Below are positions 1-10,400 of a stretch of DNA of 64,000 bases, in pieces. This DNA is from Calliopum simillimum. Its lineage: Eukaryota > Arthropoda > Insecta > Diptera > Lauxaniidae. The position numbers and the translations under genes were made by a program. The notes below the pieces were generated by a model, which ran no database searches, was not told where the DNA came from, and saw nothing but the letters and a program-made list of their open reading frames with translations. The stretch is from assembly GCA_951812925.1 (NCBI GenBank), contig OX638372.1:88433058-88497057 (forward strand). Direction: 5' to 3'. Numbering within the stretch: the stretch's first letter is position 1; the number at the start of each line of letters is the position of its first letter.

Positions 1-484
1 TTGCGGTTTTTTTAGCATCAAGCAATTTTCAAGAAAACATAAGAGGTTTGTACTTATTTTTATGCAACAGTTCGTAGTGAATTACTATATTAAATTGAAA
101 TTTATTAAACATTTCTAAGCTTTGCGATTATTAAATAATTTTATAGGCATATTTTATGGTTTTTATCTACTTTTTATGTTCGTGAAAAACTACTGTATGG
201 AATAACTGTATCCAGTGTTGCAGTTCCTTTATGAGAAAAATTCATAAGAAAAAATTTTCCTAGCCACTCGATAAAACCGCCAAAATAAATTGTTTCTCAT
301 AACTTTGTTTTTTGACGTCCAATCGCTACAAAATAATATACGTATAGGCAAGGATTCAATGAGCACTACATTTTATAATTGGTTTACGTTAACCTAAATT
401 ACTTACATTAATGACTTATTAACCGTTATAGAACTTGCTGAATTTCGAATATTTTCTTTATAAAATTAATAGCGTTTTCGTTTC
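1..484. other. AT-rich sequence without recognised feature
   Basis: No open frame, inverted repeat or family motif could be recognised in this leading stretch. It is probably upstream intergenic DNA or intron. Confidence 0.4.
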
Positions 485-519
485 TCAAAAAATACTGCAT
501 TTTTCTGCCCTCTTTCTAA

Positions 520-720
520 ATGTCAAATTTTTATACCATACACTATTCACTTTGTCCTTCCGTTTGTAACGCAGAGGTTCGATATAGCCATGTCCGTCTG
601 TGTGGCTGGCTGTGTGTGGAAATACATTTTTTGGGAAATCTAAGCAAGATAATTCAATGAAATTTGGTACGCTGCCTATGTAGTTTGAGTTAGGTCGAGT
701 AGTACGACTCCAAAAAAAGA
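520..720 (+). repeat. mini-me-like element fragment
   Basis: The stretch carries the start TATTCACTTTGTCCTTCCG, the core GATATAGCCATGTCCGTCTG and a short GGCTGGCTG run, followed by GATAATTCAATGAAATTTGG. The same blocks occur in the same order in the longer copy at 19960. A core followed by a GTCY-type microsatellite is the hallmark of dipteran mini-me elements. The TA-repeat half is missing here, so this copy is truncated. Confidence 0.6.
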
Positions 721-850
721 GCATTAAATCTTTGTCGTTGAATTAGAATAAATTCAAATTAAATTCAAAAACAAAAAGTGGAAATGATAAATTTATATTG
801 AACTAATGAAACAGTCATTTTTGCAATTTTCAACAACAGACGCAAGCAAG

Positions 851-1549
851 CCCTTGTGCCGCGTCTGGATTGAAATGGACTCAAATTTTTACTATCCATA
901 CTGATCCAAATTTGTGTACCAGATTTCTCGGATAGATTTGGATTAAAAATCGGATAAATCCATTTAAATCCAGGGAATTGTTGCGAAGAATTGAATAAAT
1001 GAAGAAAGACGCAATATATTTATCTATCTGAGTCCATATTCTAATCCAGAACTGTGTACCAGATTTTTTGGATAGATTTGGATTCAGAATCGGATCAATG
1101 CATTTAAGTCTAGAGGATATGGATGGTTGATTTGTGATCATCAAGGAGATAATATTTGGGCATGAGCAATATCGTGGGTTCCTGGGATTGTGGTATTTTT
1201 CACAAGAATTAAAGTCCGACTCCAATCTATTTGAGACCTTTTCAATCCAGTCTAATCCATTTAAGACCAACTGGAATTATTTAAGTTTATGTAAACCTTT
1301 TTTGTTACTGCACTTTATAAACATCAAGTAAATACCATTTTTAAAGTGAAAACATTGTTCGAATAATAAGTTAATTTTTGATTTTTCAAATCAATAAAAT
1401 CCATAAAATCCATAAGATTGAAATAGATTAAAATGGATTGGTATTCAATCCAGAGGTTTCGTAGTCTAGATTGTATGGATCCAGATAGATTCAAATGGAT
1501 ACATTCTTTATCCATATTAATCCATTAGAATCTAGACGCGGCACAAGGG
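851..1549. mobile_element. Nonautonomous TIR element with iterated AAATGGATT motif
   Basis: The ends form inverted repeats: CCCTTGTGCCGCGTCTGGAT on the left and its near-perfect reverse complement (ATCTAGACGCGGCACAAGGG) on the right. The interior has two diverged direct copies of a block of about 70 bp (904-971 and 1042-1111) containing GTGTACCAGATTT and GGATAGATTTGGATT. Variants of AATCCATTTAA and its complement are scattered through the element. No convincing target duplication or transposase frame is visible. The family is unknown. Confidence 0.65.
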
Positions 1550-1571
1550 AGTGTTAAAATGGAAATTGACT

Positions 1572-1750
1572 ACATATGTTTCGACGATTTCCACATACAT
1601 ATTTATATATTTTCATATGTAAAAATGTATGTATATAGCCTCATCAGATCAGTTTTATTTAAATCTTGTCCGGAACTGTACTCGAACCCGTGACTCCGGT
1701 TTTCTAATGAAAGAAAACGCGGTGCTTTAGCCATTACGCTATTGGACACG
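1572..1750 (-). repeat. tRNA-derived SINE, copy 1
   Basis: Read on the minus strand, it begins with a tRNA-like head: an A-box-like TAGCGTAATGGCTAAAGCA and a B-box-like GGGTTCGAGTAC. The tail contains AACTGATCTGATGAGGCTAT and, further on, GTGGAAATCGTCGAAACATA. The copy at 41980-42163 matches across head and tail in the same order, so this is a dispersed SINE and not a tRNA gene. The head is too long and unpaired for a functional tRNA. Confidence 0.6.
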
Positions 1751-2173
1751 GATAAACTTCTCTGTACAGGATCGCCTTTATGCACAGATCATAAGGCTCA
1801 CTAGGGCCGTCGGCTGTGAAAAACTGCCAAATTGTTTTTAGTTGGTAGCACACTCTGGTTTTGAGACATGCTACACTAGCTACAATTAAAATGGAAATTT
1901 AATGGAAATATTAACTTAATATATTAAAATATTAAATGGCGGAAAATTTCGCACTTTATACTTTTCCGGGTTTTTTATCAAAATAAGGACTGTCCCAGAA
2001 AAAGTTGATACTTTTGTTTTTAAGATTATAATTTACATGATGATCGTGGAGGTCGAAATAAGGGCGCTATTTTTTACATATAATATGACTATCAAGTTGA
2101 AAAAAAAAAAGCCGCGAAGTCATTTTGTCCACTTACCTGAAAAAACCAGAATTCAAATATTTAGCTATACGTA

Positions 2174-2322
2174 CAGTGGCGGATCCAGCATTGTCAAGAG
2201 GGGGGGGGGGGGGCGATTGACTACGTTTCTAGATAATAACCGAACGTTTTCAAAATCTTTACATATAATTTAGGTTTGAGAGAGGGGGCAATCGCTCCAT
2301 CGCCCCCCTGGATCCGCCACTG
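2174..2322. mobile_element. hAT-type MITE
   Basis: Terminal inverted repeats CAGTGGCGGATCCAG and CTGGATCCGCCACTG bound a 149-bp element with a G14 run. It is flanked by the 8-bp duplication tatacgta (2166-2173 and 2323-2330). An 8-bp duplication and a CAGTGGCGGATCC terminus are typical of hAT elements. It lies inside the Tc1-like remnant and so inserted later. Confidence 0.85.
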
Positions 2323-2772
2323 TATACGTATAGCTAAAAAAAACAGGTGCATCAAAAATCGCTGTCCAAATAGTTTTTTTGAATTATAAAACTTATTGTG
2401 CGAAAAATGGGTTCAGGTAGAAAAGCCGGTATAGAGCCACAGCTGGTGAAAAAAGTGAAGCACCTTTTTAATTACGCGATATAGCTGCCAATGCAGGCAA
2501 AATCTTCTATACAACGACTAAAGAACAAAAAAGTAAACTAAAGACCTACAGAACTCCAAAAATACCAGACCGTTCCGATGGAAAGCAGTTGGAGGCTCGA
2601 AAGTTAAATAAAGGTTACCTGACTAGATTTGACTGCTGCATAATGGACGATGAGTAAAAATACTGCAAAAATTTACAAGATTTCAAAAATAAGTGGCGAA
2701 GGTCGTACCGTCCTATCGACGAAACAACTGTACAAAACTTAATGAAGGACCTTAAGAAAAAAGTAAAATATT

Positions 2773-3281
2773 AACGGTATTCACGAAGTAGGGCAGCTGG
2801 TGTGGCAGATGAGCTAAAAAGCACCGTGTAAGCTTATTTAGTGAACAACTATGTGGCTAAAGAGCTCCGAAATTAGCTGTTTTTTGTTTGCTTCTGAAAA
2901 ATAAAAAAATTTACTGTCAAAATTTATAGATCAAAATTTATGAAAATACCACGGAAGAGTAAAAAATTACCAACAGTTGTCCAATAGAGTGTTCAGTGGC
3001 TTTTTAGCTTTACGCTTTTCATATGCAGGACCATTTATTCTAATTTTAATTTGCACAAACAAAAAAAATTTGAATTTTATTTAAATTTTTAACCCAAATG
3101 TCAACATAATTCTGACATATTTTGCTGTAGCAGAAAAGCCATTCATATTTACTTTAGGGTTTTGTGTAGCAAAATAGCTAACTTGTAGCTAAATTTCTTA
3201 AATGTATTTTGTTGTTGTTTAGAGCAGATTTGCTCCTTTACCCTCCTGCCACACTAGCTGCCCTACTTCGTGAATACCGTT
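2773..3281. mobile_element. Nonautonomous TIR element, 509 bp
   Basis: The ends share a long inverted repeat, AACGGTATTCACGAAGTAGG continuing into GCAGCT.GTGTGGCAG on the left, with the complement ending at 3281. The flanks suggest a 3-bp ATT duplication. No coding capacity is seen. It interrupts the Tc1-like remnant. Confidence 0.75.
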
Positions 3282-3399
3282 ATTGTTATAGAAAATAAAT
3301 ATTTGTTAATAGTTTTAAGGTTATACTATTCATAAATTAAAAAAATCATTGGGTGTTTTCTTATTGATGAAAAGTGTCAGATTTTTCTAGAACAGTCCT

Positions 3400-5379
3400 T
3401 AGTTTTGAGTAGTGTAAAAATGTGCGTAAGTTTCCTAACAAAATGAAAGTTTTTTAAAAACCCCGAAAGGTTTAAAATCTGTTTTTATTGAATTTTGATT
3501 TTGTAAACATGAATATGCTATCAATTTTGTTGCATCCCGTCAGGTTTTCTGTCAACCCCACTTAGAAGTTTTTAGGAAACCGCTGATATTAAAAATAAAA
3601 AATAATCAAAAAATTATCCGATTTTTATGATCCTAGGCTCGTTTTAAAGGTATTACAGAGTAGATTTTCCTTAAGTGTTAAAAAATATTTCACCAGATGG
3701 TGCTTTAAAAATCATTTATTGCCTAAAACTGTGTTTTATTACATTCTTAACGCTTTTTCTTAAGTTTTAAGCATTTCTTGCCTTTGGTGACCCCTAGTGA
3801 AACTTTTTGTAGAATACTCATATCTATTATAGCCCCGTGTGTGGAAAATGGGGTCAAAAGACCCATAAAAACGGGATATAATGGGTTTATGTGTTCTAAG
3901 CTAAATATTTTTAGGTAGACCCTGAGCGTTGGTTTAAGTAATAAAAAAAAAAAAAATAAGAAAATTTATTTTTTGCACTTTTTTAACTTTTTTGGTTAGG
4001 ATATCTCCAAGAAAAATAAGGACATCGCCATAATTTAAATTAAGTTTTAAAGAAAAGATTAAAACTTTCAGATACTGTATCGGATTCTACGTATGATTGT
4101 TCTATATTCTAGTTATATAGCTTCAAAATAAAACAAAAACGGTATTTTATGCTTTCTTAGGCTAGGATATCTCAAAAACCATATGAGATACAGCAATTCC
4201 AAGGCAGAATTCTTTCCTCCTTCGAATTTTACGGGTCAAAAAATTCTACATATTTTGCGATTTGAATACAGCATTTTTTAGAAACGATTTGTTTTAAAGC
4301 TGGTTCACACGACAAACTAAATTGTCGGGGAACTATTTAGTCTGAATCGGGTTTGAGTTTGTGTGGACTTTTAGTTGGCCACACAGATTGTTGCTTGCAG
4401 ATTGTTTAAAAAATTGAAGAGAAAGGTTTTGTATTATGGCGCGGAAAATTGTGCAAAAGTTTTTTTTTTTCATACACGGGGATGAAGGGCTTCATAGATA
4501 AAAAATAAATGCTTTATCGAAACTGGTCGCTTAGATTTATTTTTGGACATATAGGCATATCAGAAGTTGCTGATATATCTTTTATGGAAACCATTATAAG
4601 TTGGGACCCTCTGGATGGATTTTAAAAATGTTGATGCTATCTGAATGATATTTTGACAAGCTACAATATTTGCACACAAACCTTCTAAATTAGAGCCTTT
4701 ATTTTCAAGAAATGAAATTTTTTCTACAATTTAGACCATTGTTTGTTTTTTGAAAAAACCTTTATTTTTCCAAAAAATATAGGATCAACCCACATCTTTT
4801 AATTTTTATAATGAATTGTATAGATTTTCTGCTTCGAAATAGTTGTATTTTTTCTGGTTGTTGTTATTTATAATCCAAAATATGTAGTTCAAACAAATTT
4901 TTTGATTCATTCAGGCGCAAATGTTATATCAAATAAAAATAAAACATTTACATTTCCACATTTTTTTAATTAATTTAAGGATAATTGCACGTTTTGAAGG
5001 AAAAAAAGTTGTTTTAAGAAAACAATTCTTCTCAATTTTAGAATAAAATAATTATGTTGGGAACGGTAAATTAGATTTAAATTTATTTATAATCAAGTTT
5101 TTAGCCTGTTAAAATACCCTTTGAATGACACCAATCATATTAAAATCCATAAATCATATCGTTTCCTACAACACAAAAAGCGCACACACAATGATAAAAA
5201 TAAAACAATGCGTAAGGTCTGCACGCCTCGACGTTCGTTGAGATGCAGCAATGGAGAATTGACCGTTAGACAATTTTTTAGTCGGGTTGCGATCGTTTCT
5301 CAACCTGCTTTGAGAATGAGATTTTTTAATCGCCCGATAGCAAATCGTTTATATGCCGCCAGCGAGAATCGACGCATCC
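3400..5379. other. Gene-free AT-rich stretch with an old dispersed repeat
   Basis: Positions 3500-3720 resemble one strand of the repeat near 49617-49889: shared blocks include GAATATGCTATC, TTTTGTTGC, GTCAGGTTTTCTGT and AAGTGTTAAA followed by a CAGATGG-like block. The remainder shows poly-A/T tracts and short variants of ATATCTC.AAAACCATA that recur near 29700 and 29950. No gene was recognised. Confidence 0.45.
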
Positions 5380-5471
5380 GTGAACGTACAAATCATGACG
5401 TAAAATCATGTGTTTCACATGTATTTCATATTACCAAAAACATGATTTTACGTCACGACTTGTACGTTCAC
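5380..5471. repeat. Short inverted repeat (hairpin-forming MITE)
   Basis: GTGAACGTACAAATCATGAC continuing into GTAAAATCATGT is mirrored on the right by ACATGATTTTACGTCACGAC and TTGTACGTTCAC. The arms are about 32 bp around a loop of about 28 bp. It is probably a tiny MITE. Confidence 0.65.
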
Positions 5472-5499
5472 TGATTCGGCGATTTAACCCCAGCTCTTA

Positions 5500-5660
5500 A
5501 GGGCCGTCCACACGCACAGTTTTACCTCAAGACTTACCTGCACAAACCAGTTTGCCAGACTTGCCTGTGTCGTGTGGACACGATAGAAAAAGTATGCGCA
5601 AACTCTCTAGTTTGCACAAATTAGGTTTGCGCAGGTTAGACTGTACGCGTGGACGGCCCT
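5500..5660. mobile_element. MITE with AGGGCCGTCCACACG termini
   Basis: The left end AGGGCCGTCCACACGCACAG and the right end CTGTACGCGTGGACGGCCCT are inverted repeats of a 161-bp element. TA borders both sides (5498-5499 and 5661-5662). Internal GTTTGCGCA/TGCGCAAAC pairs add further symmetry. No coding capacity. Confidence 0.75.
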
Positions 5661-6199
5661 TAGCATGTCAGAATTTTTTTTTGAAACGAACGAAAATAAT
5701 ACGATATTCAGAAAGAGGGCAGAAAAATTGCAGAATTTTTTTGAGAAAAAAAACCTATAATAGCAGTCCCCACTCGCCTCTGAAATTACGAAAAGGTACT
5801 TAAAAATACGCTGCCATTTCAATTTTTTTCGCGCTTTTATTTTCAAAAAGCACCAAATCTATTGGGGAAAAGTATAGTTGGCATCAACGAAAATCAACAA
5901 GTGTTTTAAAATATCCCTTAGTAGTGGCACAAACCAAAAGGCAAATTCACAATTATAGTGATGAGAAACCCTCTGAAAACCACTGCCTTAAGCAAGTCGA
6001 AAATAAAGTTCGTTATCGGTTAAAGACATAAAATAATATGAAATAAATGTGGTATTTCATGATATGGAGATTATTTTTCACTTACCAATATACAAGAAAT
6101 TTCTGTCAAATTAGTTGCATTTTAGAGTTCACAATAGTTTTTAACTGTCAAAAGACACGTTGAGAAAAATCAACACAAAAATTCCCTCGCACACAACAT

Positions 6200-6716
6200 A
6201 AAATTACCCAAAATTCAATGCAAAAATGCTATCGAAAGAAGTCACCTGATAGAAGCCACCCGACACTGGCCAATCACAAATGTTTCTGAACACACGCATA
6301 CTGTACGTGTGAATCACACACTGACGCGAAGCAAGGGAAATTTCACAGCAAAAAGGTTTTTGGCAGAAATTTCAGCCGCAAGTTGCAAGCGCAGGATAAA
6401 ATTCAGACGTTCACTGTGCGACGAACACGTAAACATTTATGTCAGGTAAAAAAGTTAAGAATTTATTGAAATATTAAACAAATTAAAAGTTGAAAAAGGC
6501 ACAACCGATTTTTCGCAAAGATCTTCAGCTAAAATCTGAAAGAATTCAAAATTCGTGAAGTGAATCAAGTGAGTTTTCATTGAAAAATTTGTCAGAAACG
6601 TGAAAGCTTCTGGAATTTTTTTAAGAAAAATATAAGTTAATAAATAAATATACAAAAATAAAGGACAAAAAGACATTTGGAATTAAAGGAATAGTGAAGA
6701 AAATTTTTCGTTGCCG
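6200..6716 (+). promoter_or_regulatory. Possible promoter and 5' UTR exon of the dynein light chain gene
   Basis: A less AT-rich island (about 6240-6430) precedes a purine-rich leader that ends in a strong splice-donor-like site, TTGCCG|GTGAGTGC, at 6716/6717. The only compatible downstream gene on this strand is the dynein light chain, whose coding exon has an acceptor at 17755 or 17766. This is inference: no open frame supports the leader, and other donors upstream of 17.7 kb are possible. Confidence 0.3.
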
Positions 6717-7620
6717 GTGAGTGCTAATTTCCTCAATGGAATTGTGAAAAAAGAAGAAAAATCGCTAGGACGAGAAAATTTCGTTACTGAAGGCCAAGTA
6801 GGCAGCCTCTGCCATCGTTCCTTTGGCACAGTGGGAAAAAATATGAATCGGGATATACATTAAAATTTAATTTTAAATTATAAAAGAACTAAAGTTTCAG
6901 ATTTTCCCGGCATAATGGCAGTCTGCTGGGTTTTTGTACTCAAAATACTTTGAAAAAAGTTGCTAGCACTAAAATTGCTGGCGACAGTGCGTTTACGTGT
7001 GTTATTTTATGATGGCCCGGTTGCGTGCTTCTGGGCTGGGGGTATTGTAATTTGCGGAAGTGGAGGCGCATAACATTTTGTTACAGTGCAGCCACAGCGC
7101 CCACTTTATCTTTGTTTTTGGGCAATTTCTATTTTGCCGCTACACTGGCATTTCATACATATGATTATACATGCGTTGGATGTTTTCCCACCTACTCTTC
7201 TGTCTAGAGCGCTGCATTGCTTGAGCATGAAATAATCTTCTTGGTTTGCCGCTTTGCGTAAAGTGACGTAATTTAGTCTAAAATTAACATTTTTGTTGAA
7301 ATATTCAATAACTCTAAATTCATCGCTCAACGAGTTTTATTTTCTTGTTTTTAGTTTAGGCCTTTGTTGGCGCGCAATTTGGTTTTTCATTACTTAAGTG
7401 TTGCCAGTTTAAATTTTTATTGCATATGAATGTTGCCAGCATATTTAAATTGGCCAATTCGGTAATTGTGGACGGCATAACTTAAAATTTATAAAAAAAA
7501 GTGGCTGCTGCGCTCTTATTTTGGTCAGAAGTTGTTTCAGGGTGCATTTATGGGCTTAATGTTAGATTAGCGATATTTTTTTTTTAAACCTTGTTTGGTT
7601 TGTAGACAATTACAAGATTT
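6717..7620. other. Gene-free stretch, possibly first intron of the dynein gene
   Basis: Non-coding AT-rich sequence. Short open frames on both strands here lack recognisable domains, and no repeat family was recognised. Confidence 0.35.
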
Positions 7621-7732
7621 GTGTACACATAGAAGTAACCGTATAGAAGATATTCAATAAAAACCGGTTTTTTGGCATTTTATTGTCTTTTTTTTTGGAA
7701 TATCTTCTAAACTGTTACTTCTTTGTGTACAC
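7621..7732. repeat. Inverted repeat, 112 bp
   Basis: GTGTACACATAGAAGTAACC, continuing to TAGAAGATATTC, is mirrored by GAATATCTTCTAAACTGTTA continuing to CTTTGTGTACAC. The arms are about 35 bp with few mismatches. It is a small MITE or hairpin. A microRNA precursor is unlikely because the arm ends are perfectly palindromic (GTGTACAC), as at a transposon terminus. Confidence 0.55.
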
Positions 7733-8768
7733 TTATTGCTTACTTTTTGTAGATCTTGTGATTTTTTACAAAATTAGTGTTTTACTTTTTATCGTAGTTC
7801 TCTTCGTTTCGGATATATCCTTCAAAAACCAGTATTTTCGAAGCCTTAATGGTTTTTCAAGAATATCTTTTAGGTCATGAGTCATTTGAAAAAAAAAAAA
7901 AAAAAATTAGTACGCTATATATAGAATTAAATTATCTGTTTGCACGACTTCTTATTGAAGAGCTATCGCAATTTAAAAAGTAAGATATTTTAATATGAAC
8001 TTATACGTAGCATTTCGTATCATAACTCTTCACAACTTTTTAAATTGGGTGTTCTCCTAAACTATAAGTCGCTCGAAAACATTTTTTAATTATTTTTGTA
8101 GGAAATTTCCTGTGCTACAAAATTGACGACCAAAATTTTTCCGTATAAGTTAGCAATAACGAGATATTTGCAAAAAACTGATTTTTGCGACCTTTGAGCC
8201 CAAATAACTTTTTATGCGCACACGACTTATCAATGGACTTTTCAAACTTTATTTATCATACATAAATAAAGATAATTCACTTGGAATTGAGGAGTGATTT
8301 TTCAAAAGGGCGTAAAACCACTTCCAACCTCGAACAAACCTAAGGATGCCATCGCCATTACCATGCTAAAATGCATCCTCTAGTCCAAAATTCATAACAA
8401 AAAATGCATTTTTCTAAGATAAAATCGTGATCAAAAGTCGCATTTCAGAACAAAAGGGCTTATTTCCATATAATTTCATAGAAATTTTTAGAGTTTTATA
8501 TAAAAAGACGTATTTTGAATAGTGGCCAAAAAAACTTTTAATATTTTTTATATGCCCAAGGCTATATAGGTGCTTGCATACCATGCCTATAGACATCAAA
8601 ATAAACTTCCAAATGGTGAAATAAGAGTGATTTTGAAACAAAAGGGCTTATTTCCAAACGTTTCAGAACAAAAGGGCTTATTTCCAAATGTTTTTTACTT
8701 TTTGCATTTACTACAAATATTTTACAACAAAAATGTTAAGGGGATTAGAATCTTTGGTCAACTCACTA

Positions 8769-10044
8769 GAGGGTGGCTGATTCGAACTGTTACCAACTTC
8801 AGATAGACTTATCTGACAGATGGAACATGACAGCTGTCTAAAAATTGGCATGATGTTAGTTCATTCTATTGTCAACAAGTAACCAAAAGCATTTGCGCGT
8901 CAATTTATTGAAAATAAAAAATTTTCGAAATGGAATTCAAACGTAATAGTGTGATTGCTCTTTATTTGGCTGGAAAATCGCAACAAGCAATTGTTCGTGA
9001 GCTGAAACATTTAAAAGTGAATAAAATGTTTGTGTATCGGACCATAACACGTTACAATGGTACCGGCAGCGTTGCCAAACGACATGGTGGTGGTCGGAAA
9101 ATAACTGCAACATCACCAGAAATGGTTCGAAAGGTGAAGGCCAGAATTGTGCGAAATCCGAGACGCAGTGGCAGACAAATGGCTGCCGAGCTGAAAACGT
9201 CGCGTGAACGAATGCAACACATATTGTCAAACAAGCTCGGACTAAAGGCCCTCAAGTTCCAAAAGGCGCATGATCTCACTCCTGCTCAAAAAAAAGTTAG
9301 GCTCGATAGAGCCAAGGAGTTGTTGCGCTTGCACGCCGCCGGAAATCTGTCACAAATTGTCTTCTCTGATGAGAAAAATTACTGTATCCAGCAATATGTA
9401 AACAAACAAAATGATCGGGTTTACTTGACAGAGAGGTCCTACCATCACCGCATGTGATGGTTTGGGCTGCAGTGACTGCTGATGGGCGCTCACCACTCGT
9501 TTTTTTGGCCGCTGGCGTCAAAGTAAACGCCCAGGTGTATCGTGAATCAGTGTTGGAGGGTGCTTTACTACCGTGGGCACGCAAACATTTCGGTCGCAAG
9601 CCATGGACATTCCAACAAGACTCGGCACCGTCACACAAAGCTCGTGTGAATCAAGAATGGTTAGAAAAAAACGTTCCTAGCTTCATTTCCGCTCAACAAT
9701 GGCTCTCAAATTCGCCTGATGCGAATCCGCTGGATTTCTCAATCTGGGGTATGTTGGACAGGAAGGTCTTGACTAAAAAATACCAGAGCGTTGATGTGCT
9801 AAAAGTGGCCCTTCAACGAGAATGGCGCAAACTTCCACAAAATCAAATTCGTGCAGCATGCGACTCGTTCTTCGACCGTCTACGGGCCATTGTTAAGGCC
9901 AAAGGTGGCCATATCGAAAATCTCAAGTAGATTCTTAAAATTTGAACATTTCCCAACAATTATAGCGTTTGATCAATAATATCTGTGCATGGAAACTAAA
10001 AATATAGTCTTTTGAATTGGTAACACTTCGAATCAGCCACCCTG
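8769..10044 (+). mobile_element. maT-type (DD37D) mariner-like transposon, copy 1
   Basis: Terminal inverted repeats of about 30 bp share AGGGTGGCTGATTCGAA followed by GTTACCAA, and the element is flanked by TA on both sides (8767-8768 and 10045-10046). At 1276 bp it has the usual length of a complete mariner-like element. It contains a single transposase gene with one internal deletion. Confidence 0.9.
8930..9930 (+). pseudogene. maT transposase, frameshifted by an internal deletion
   Basis: Transposase of the Tc1/mariner superfamily, which would cut and paste its own element at TA sites. The first open part (8930-9457, 175 aa) carries the N-terminal helix-turn-helix region (VIALYLAGKSQQAIVREL) with a GRK-type basic patch (HGGGRKI), and the first catalytic Asp in IVFSDEKN. 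The second part (from 9454, another frame) carries the second Asp in FQQDSAPSHKA and the third in SPDANPLD, 37 residues apart, which identifies the DD37D (maT) group. It ends with KAKGGHIENLK. Compared with the copy at 13014, about 37 nt are missing near 9442-9455 between the TERSY and VMVWAAV blocks, which shifts the frame. Otherwise the reading frame is clean, so inactivation appears recent. Confidence 0.9.
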
Positions 10045-10209
10045 TATAATACAGGAGACATTAAAAAAAATATGTTATTGTAAACAGCCCATAAAAGTTT
10101 TTTCTCATTACTAAAAATTTGTTTAACATGGTTTTACGCCCTTTTGAAAAATCATTCCTCACTTGTGAAGTTCTGTAAAAAAGGAAAGCAACCATATTGA
10201 ATAACCTGC

Positions 10210-10400
10210 TTAAAATAACTTTTAATTACTTGTAACGTTAGTATTTTGTGGTGTGCTCACTATTTTTGATTGTTTCGTGACATCTACGAGGCAAGCCCTC
10301 CACAAGTTTTTGGCATCTGCTCTTTGGACTGGAATACCAAGCTTCTGAATTCTTGCCCAAAATTCTTCCAAATTTTTATATTTTTATAGTGCTATTTCTG
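10210..10400 (-). pseudogene. Possible Tc1-like transposase C-terminal fragment
   Basis: Read on the minus strand, the frame gives NLEEFWARIQKLGIPVQRAD and KNLWRACLVDVTKQ. This is reminiscent of the C-terminal region of Tc1-like transposases, where an LW..I..W block is followed by a short helix and an R-rich end. No catalytic residues are present, and the resemblance is weak. Confidence 0.3.

Larger units (their letters stand above)
1986..3399 (+). mobile_element. Decayed Tc1/mariner-like element with nested insertions
   Basis: The left end AGGACTGTCCCAGAAAAAG and the right end (minus-strand AGGACTGTTCTAGAAAAAT) are inverted repeats, each bordered by TA, the Tc1/mariner target duplication. 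Inside, an ATG at 2407 opens a frame starting MGSGRKAGIEPQLVKKVK. Further on, a frame reading FDCCIMDDE resembles the first catalytic-Asp block of Tc1/mariner transposases of the MDDETY type (rosa and relatives). Stops and frameshifts break the frame. Two younger elements sit inside, at 2174-2322 and 2773-3281. Confidence 0.7.
8288..10162. mobile_element. Older TIR element interrupted by a maT transposon
   Basis: GAGGAGTGATTTTTCAAAAG continuing to GGCGTAAAACCA (8288-8319) is matched in inverted orientation at 10131-10162. Between them, a block containing ACAAAAGGGCTTATTTCCA occurs three times (about 8449, 8640 and 8669). The complete maT element lies inside. Outside it, the remainder has no coding potential. 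Confidence 0.55.

Noticed and set aside
881..1270. 129-aa minus-strand open frame
   Set aside because: It lies within a TIR element and consists of its iterated GGATTTGGATT motif. No domain is visible.
1640..1760. Functional tRNA gene on the minus strand
   Set aside because: A and B boxes are visible, but arms do not pair and a full-length relative exists at 41980 with the same non-tRNA tail, so it is a SINE.
5380..7732. microRNA precursors at the 5380 and 7621 hairpins
   Set aside because: Arm ends are palindromic and flanked by other MITEs, and there is no asymmetry typical of a mature microRNA. Small-RNA data would be needed.
8937..9638. Antisense open frames over the maT transposase
   Set aside because: They are shadows of the transposase reading frame on the other strand.
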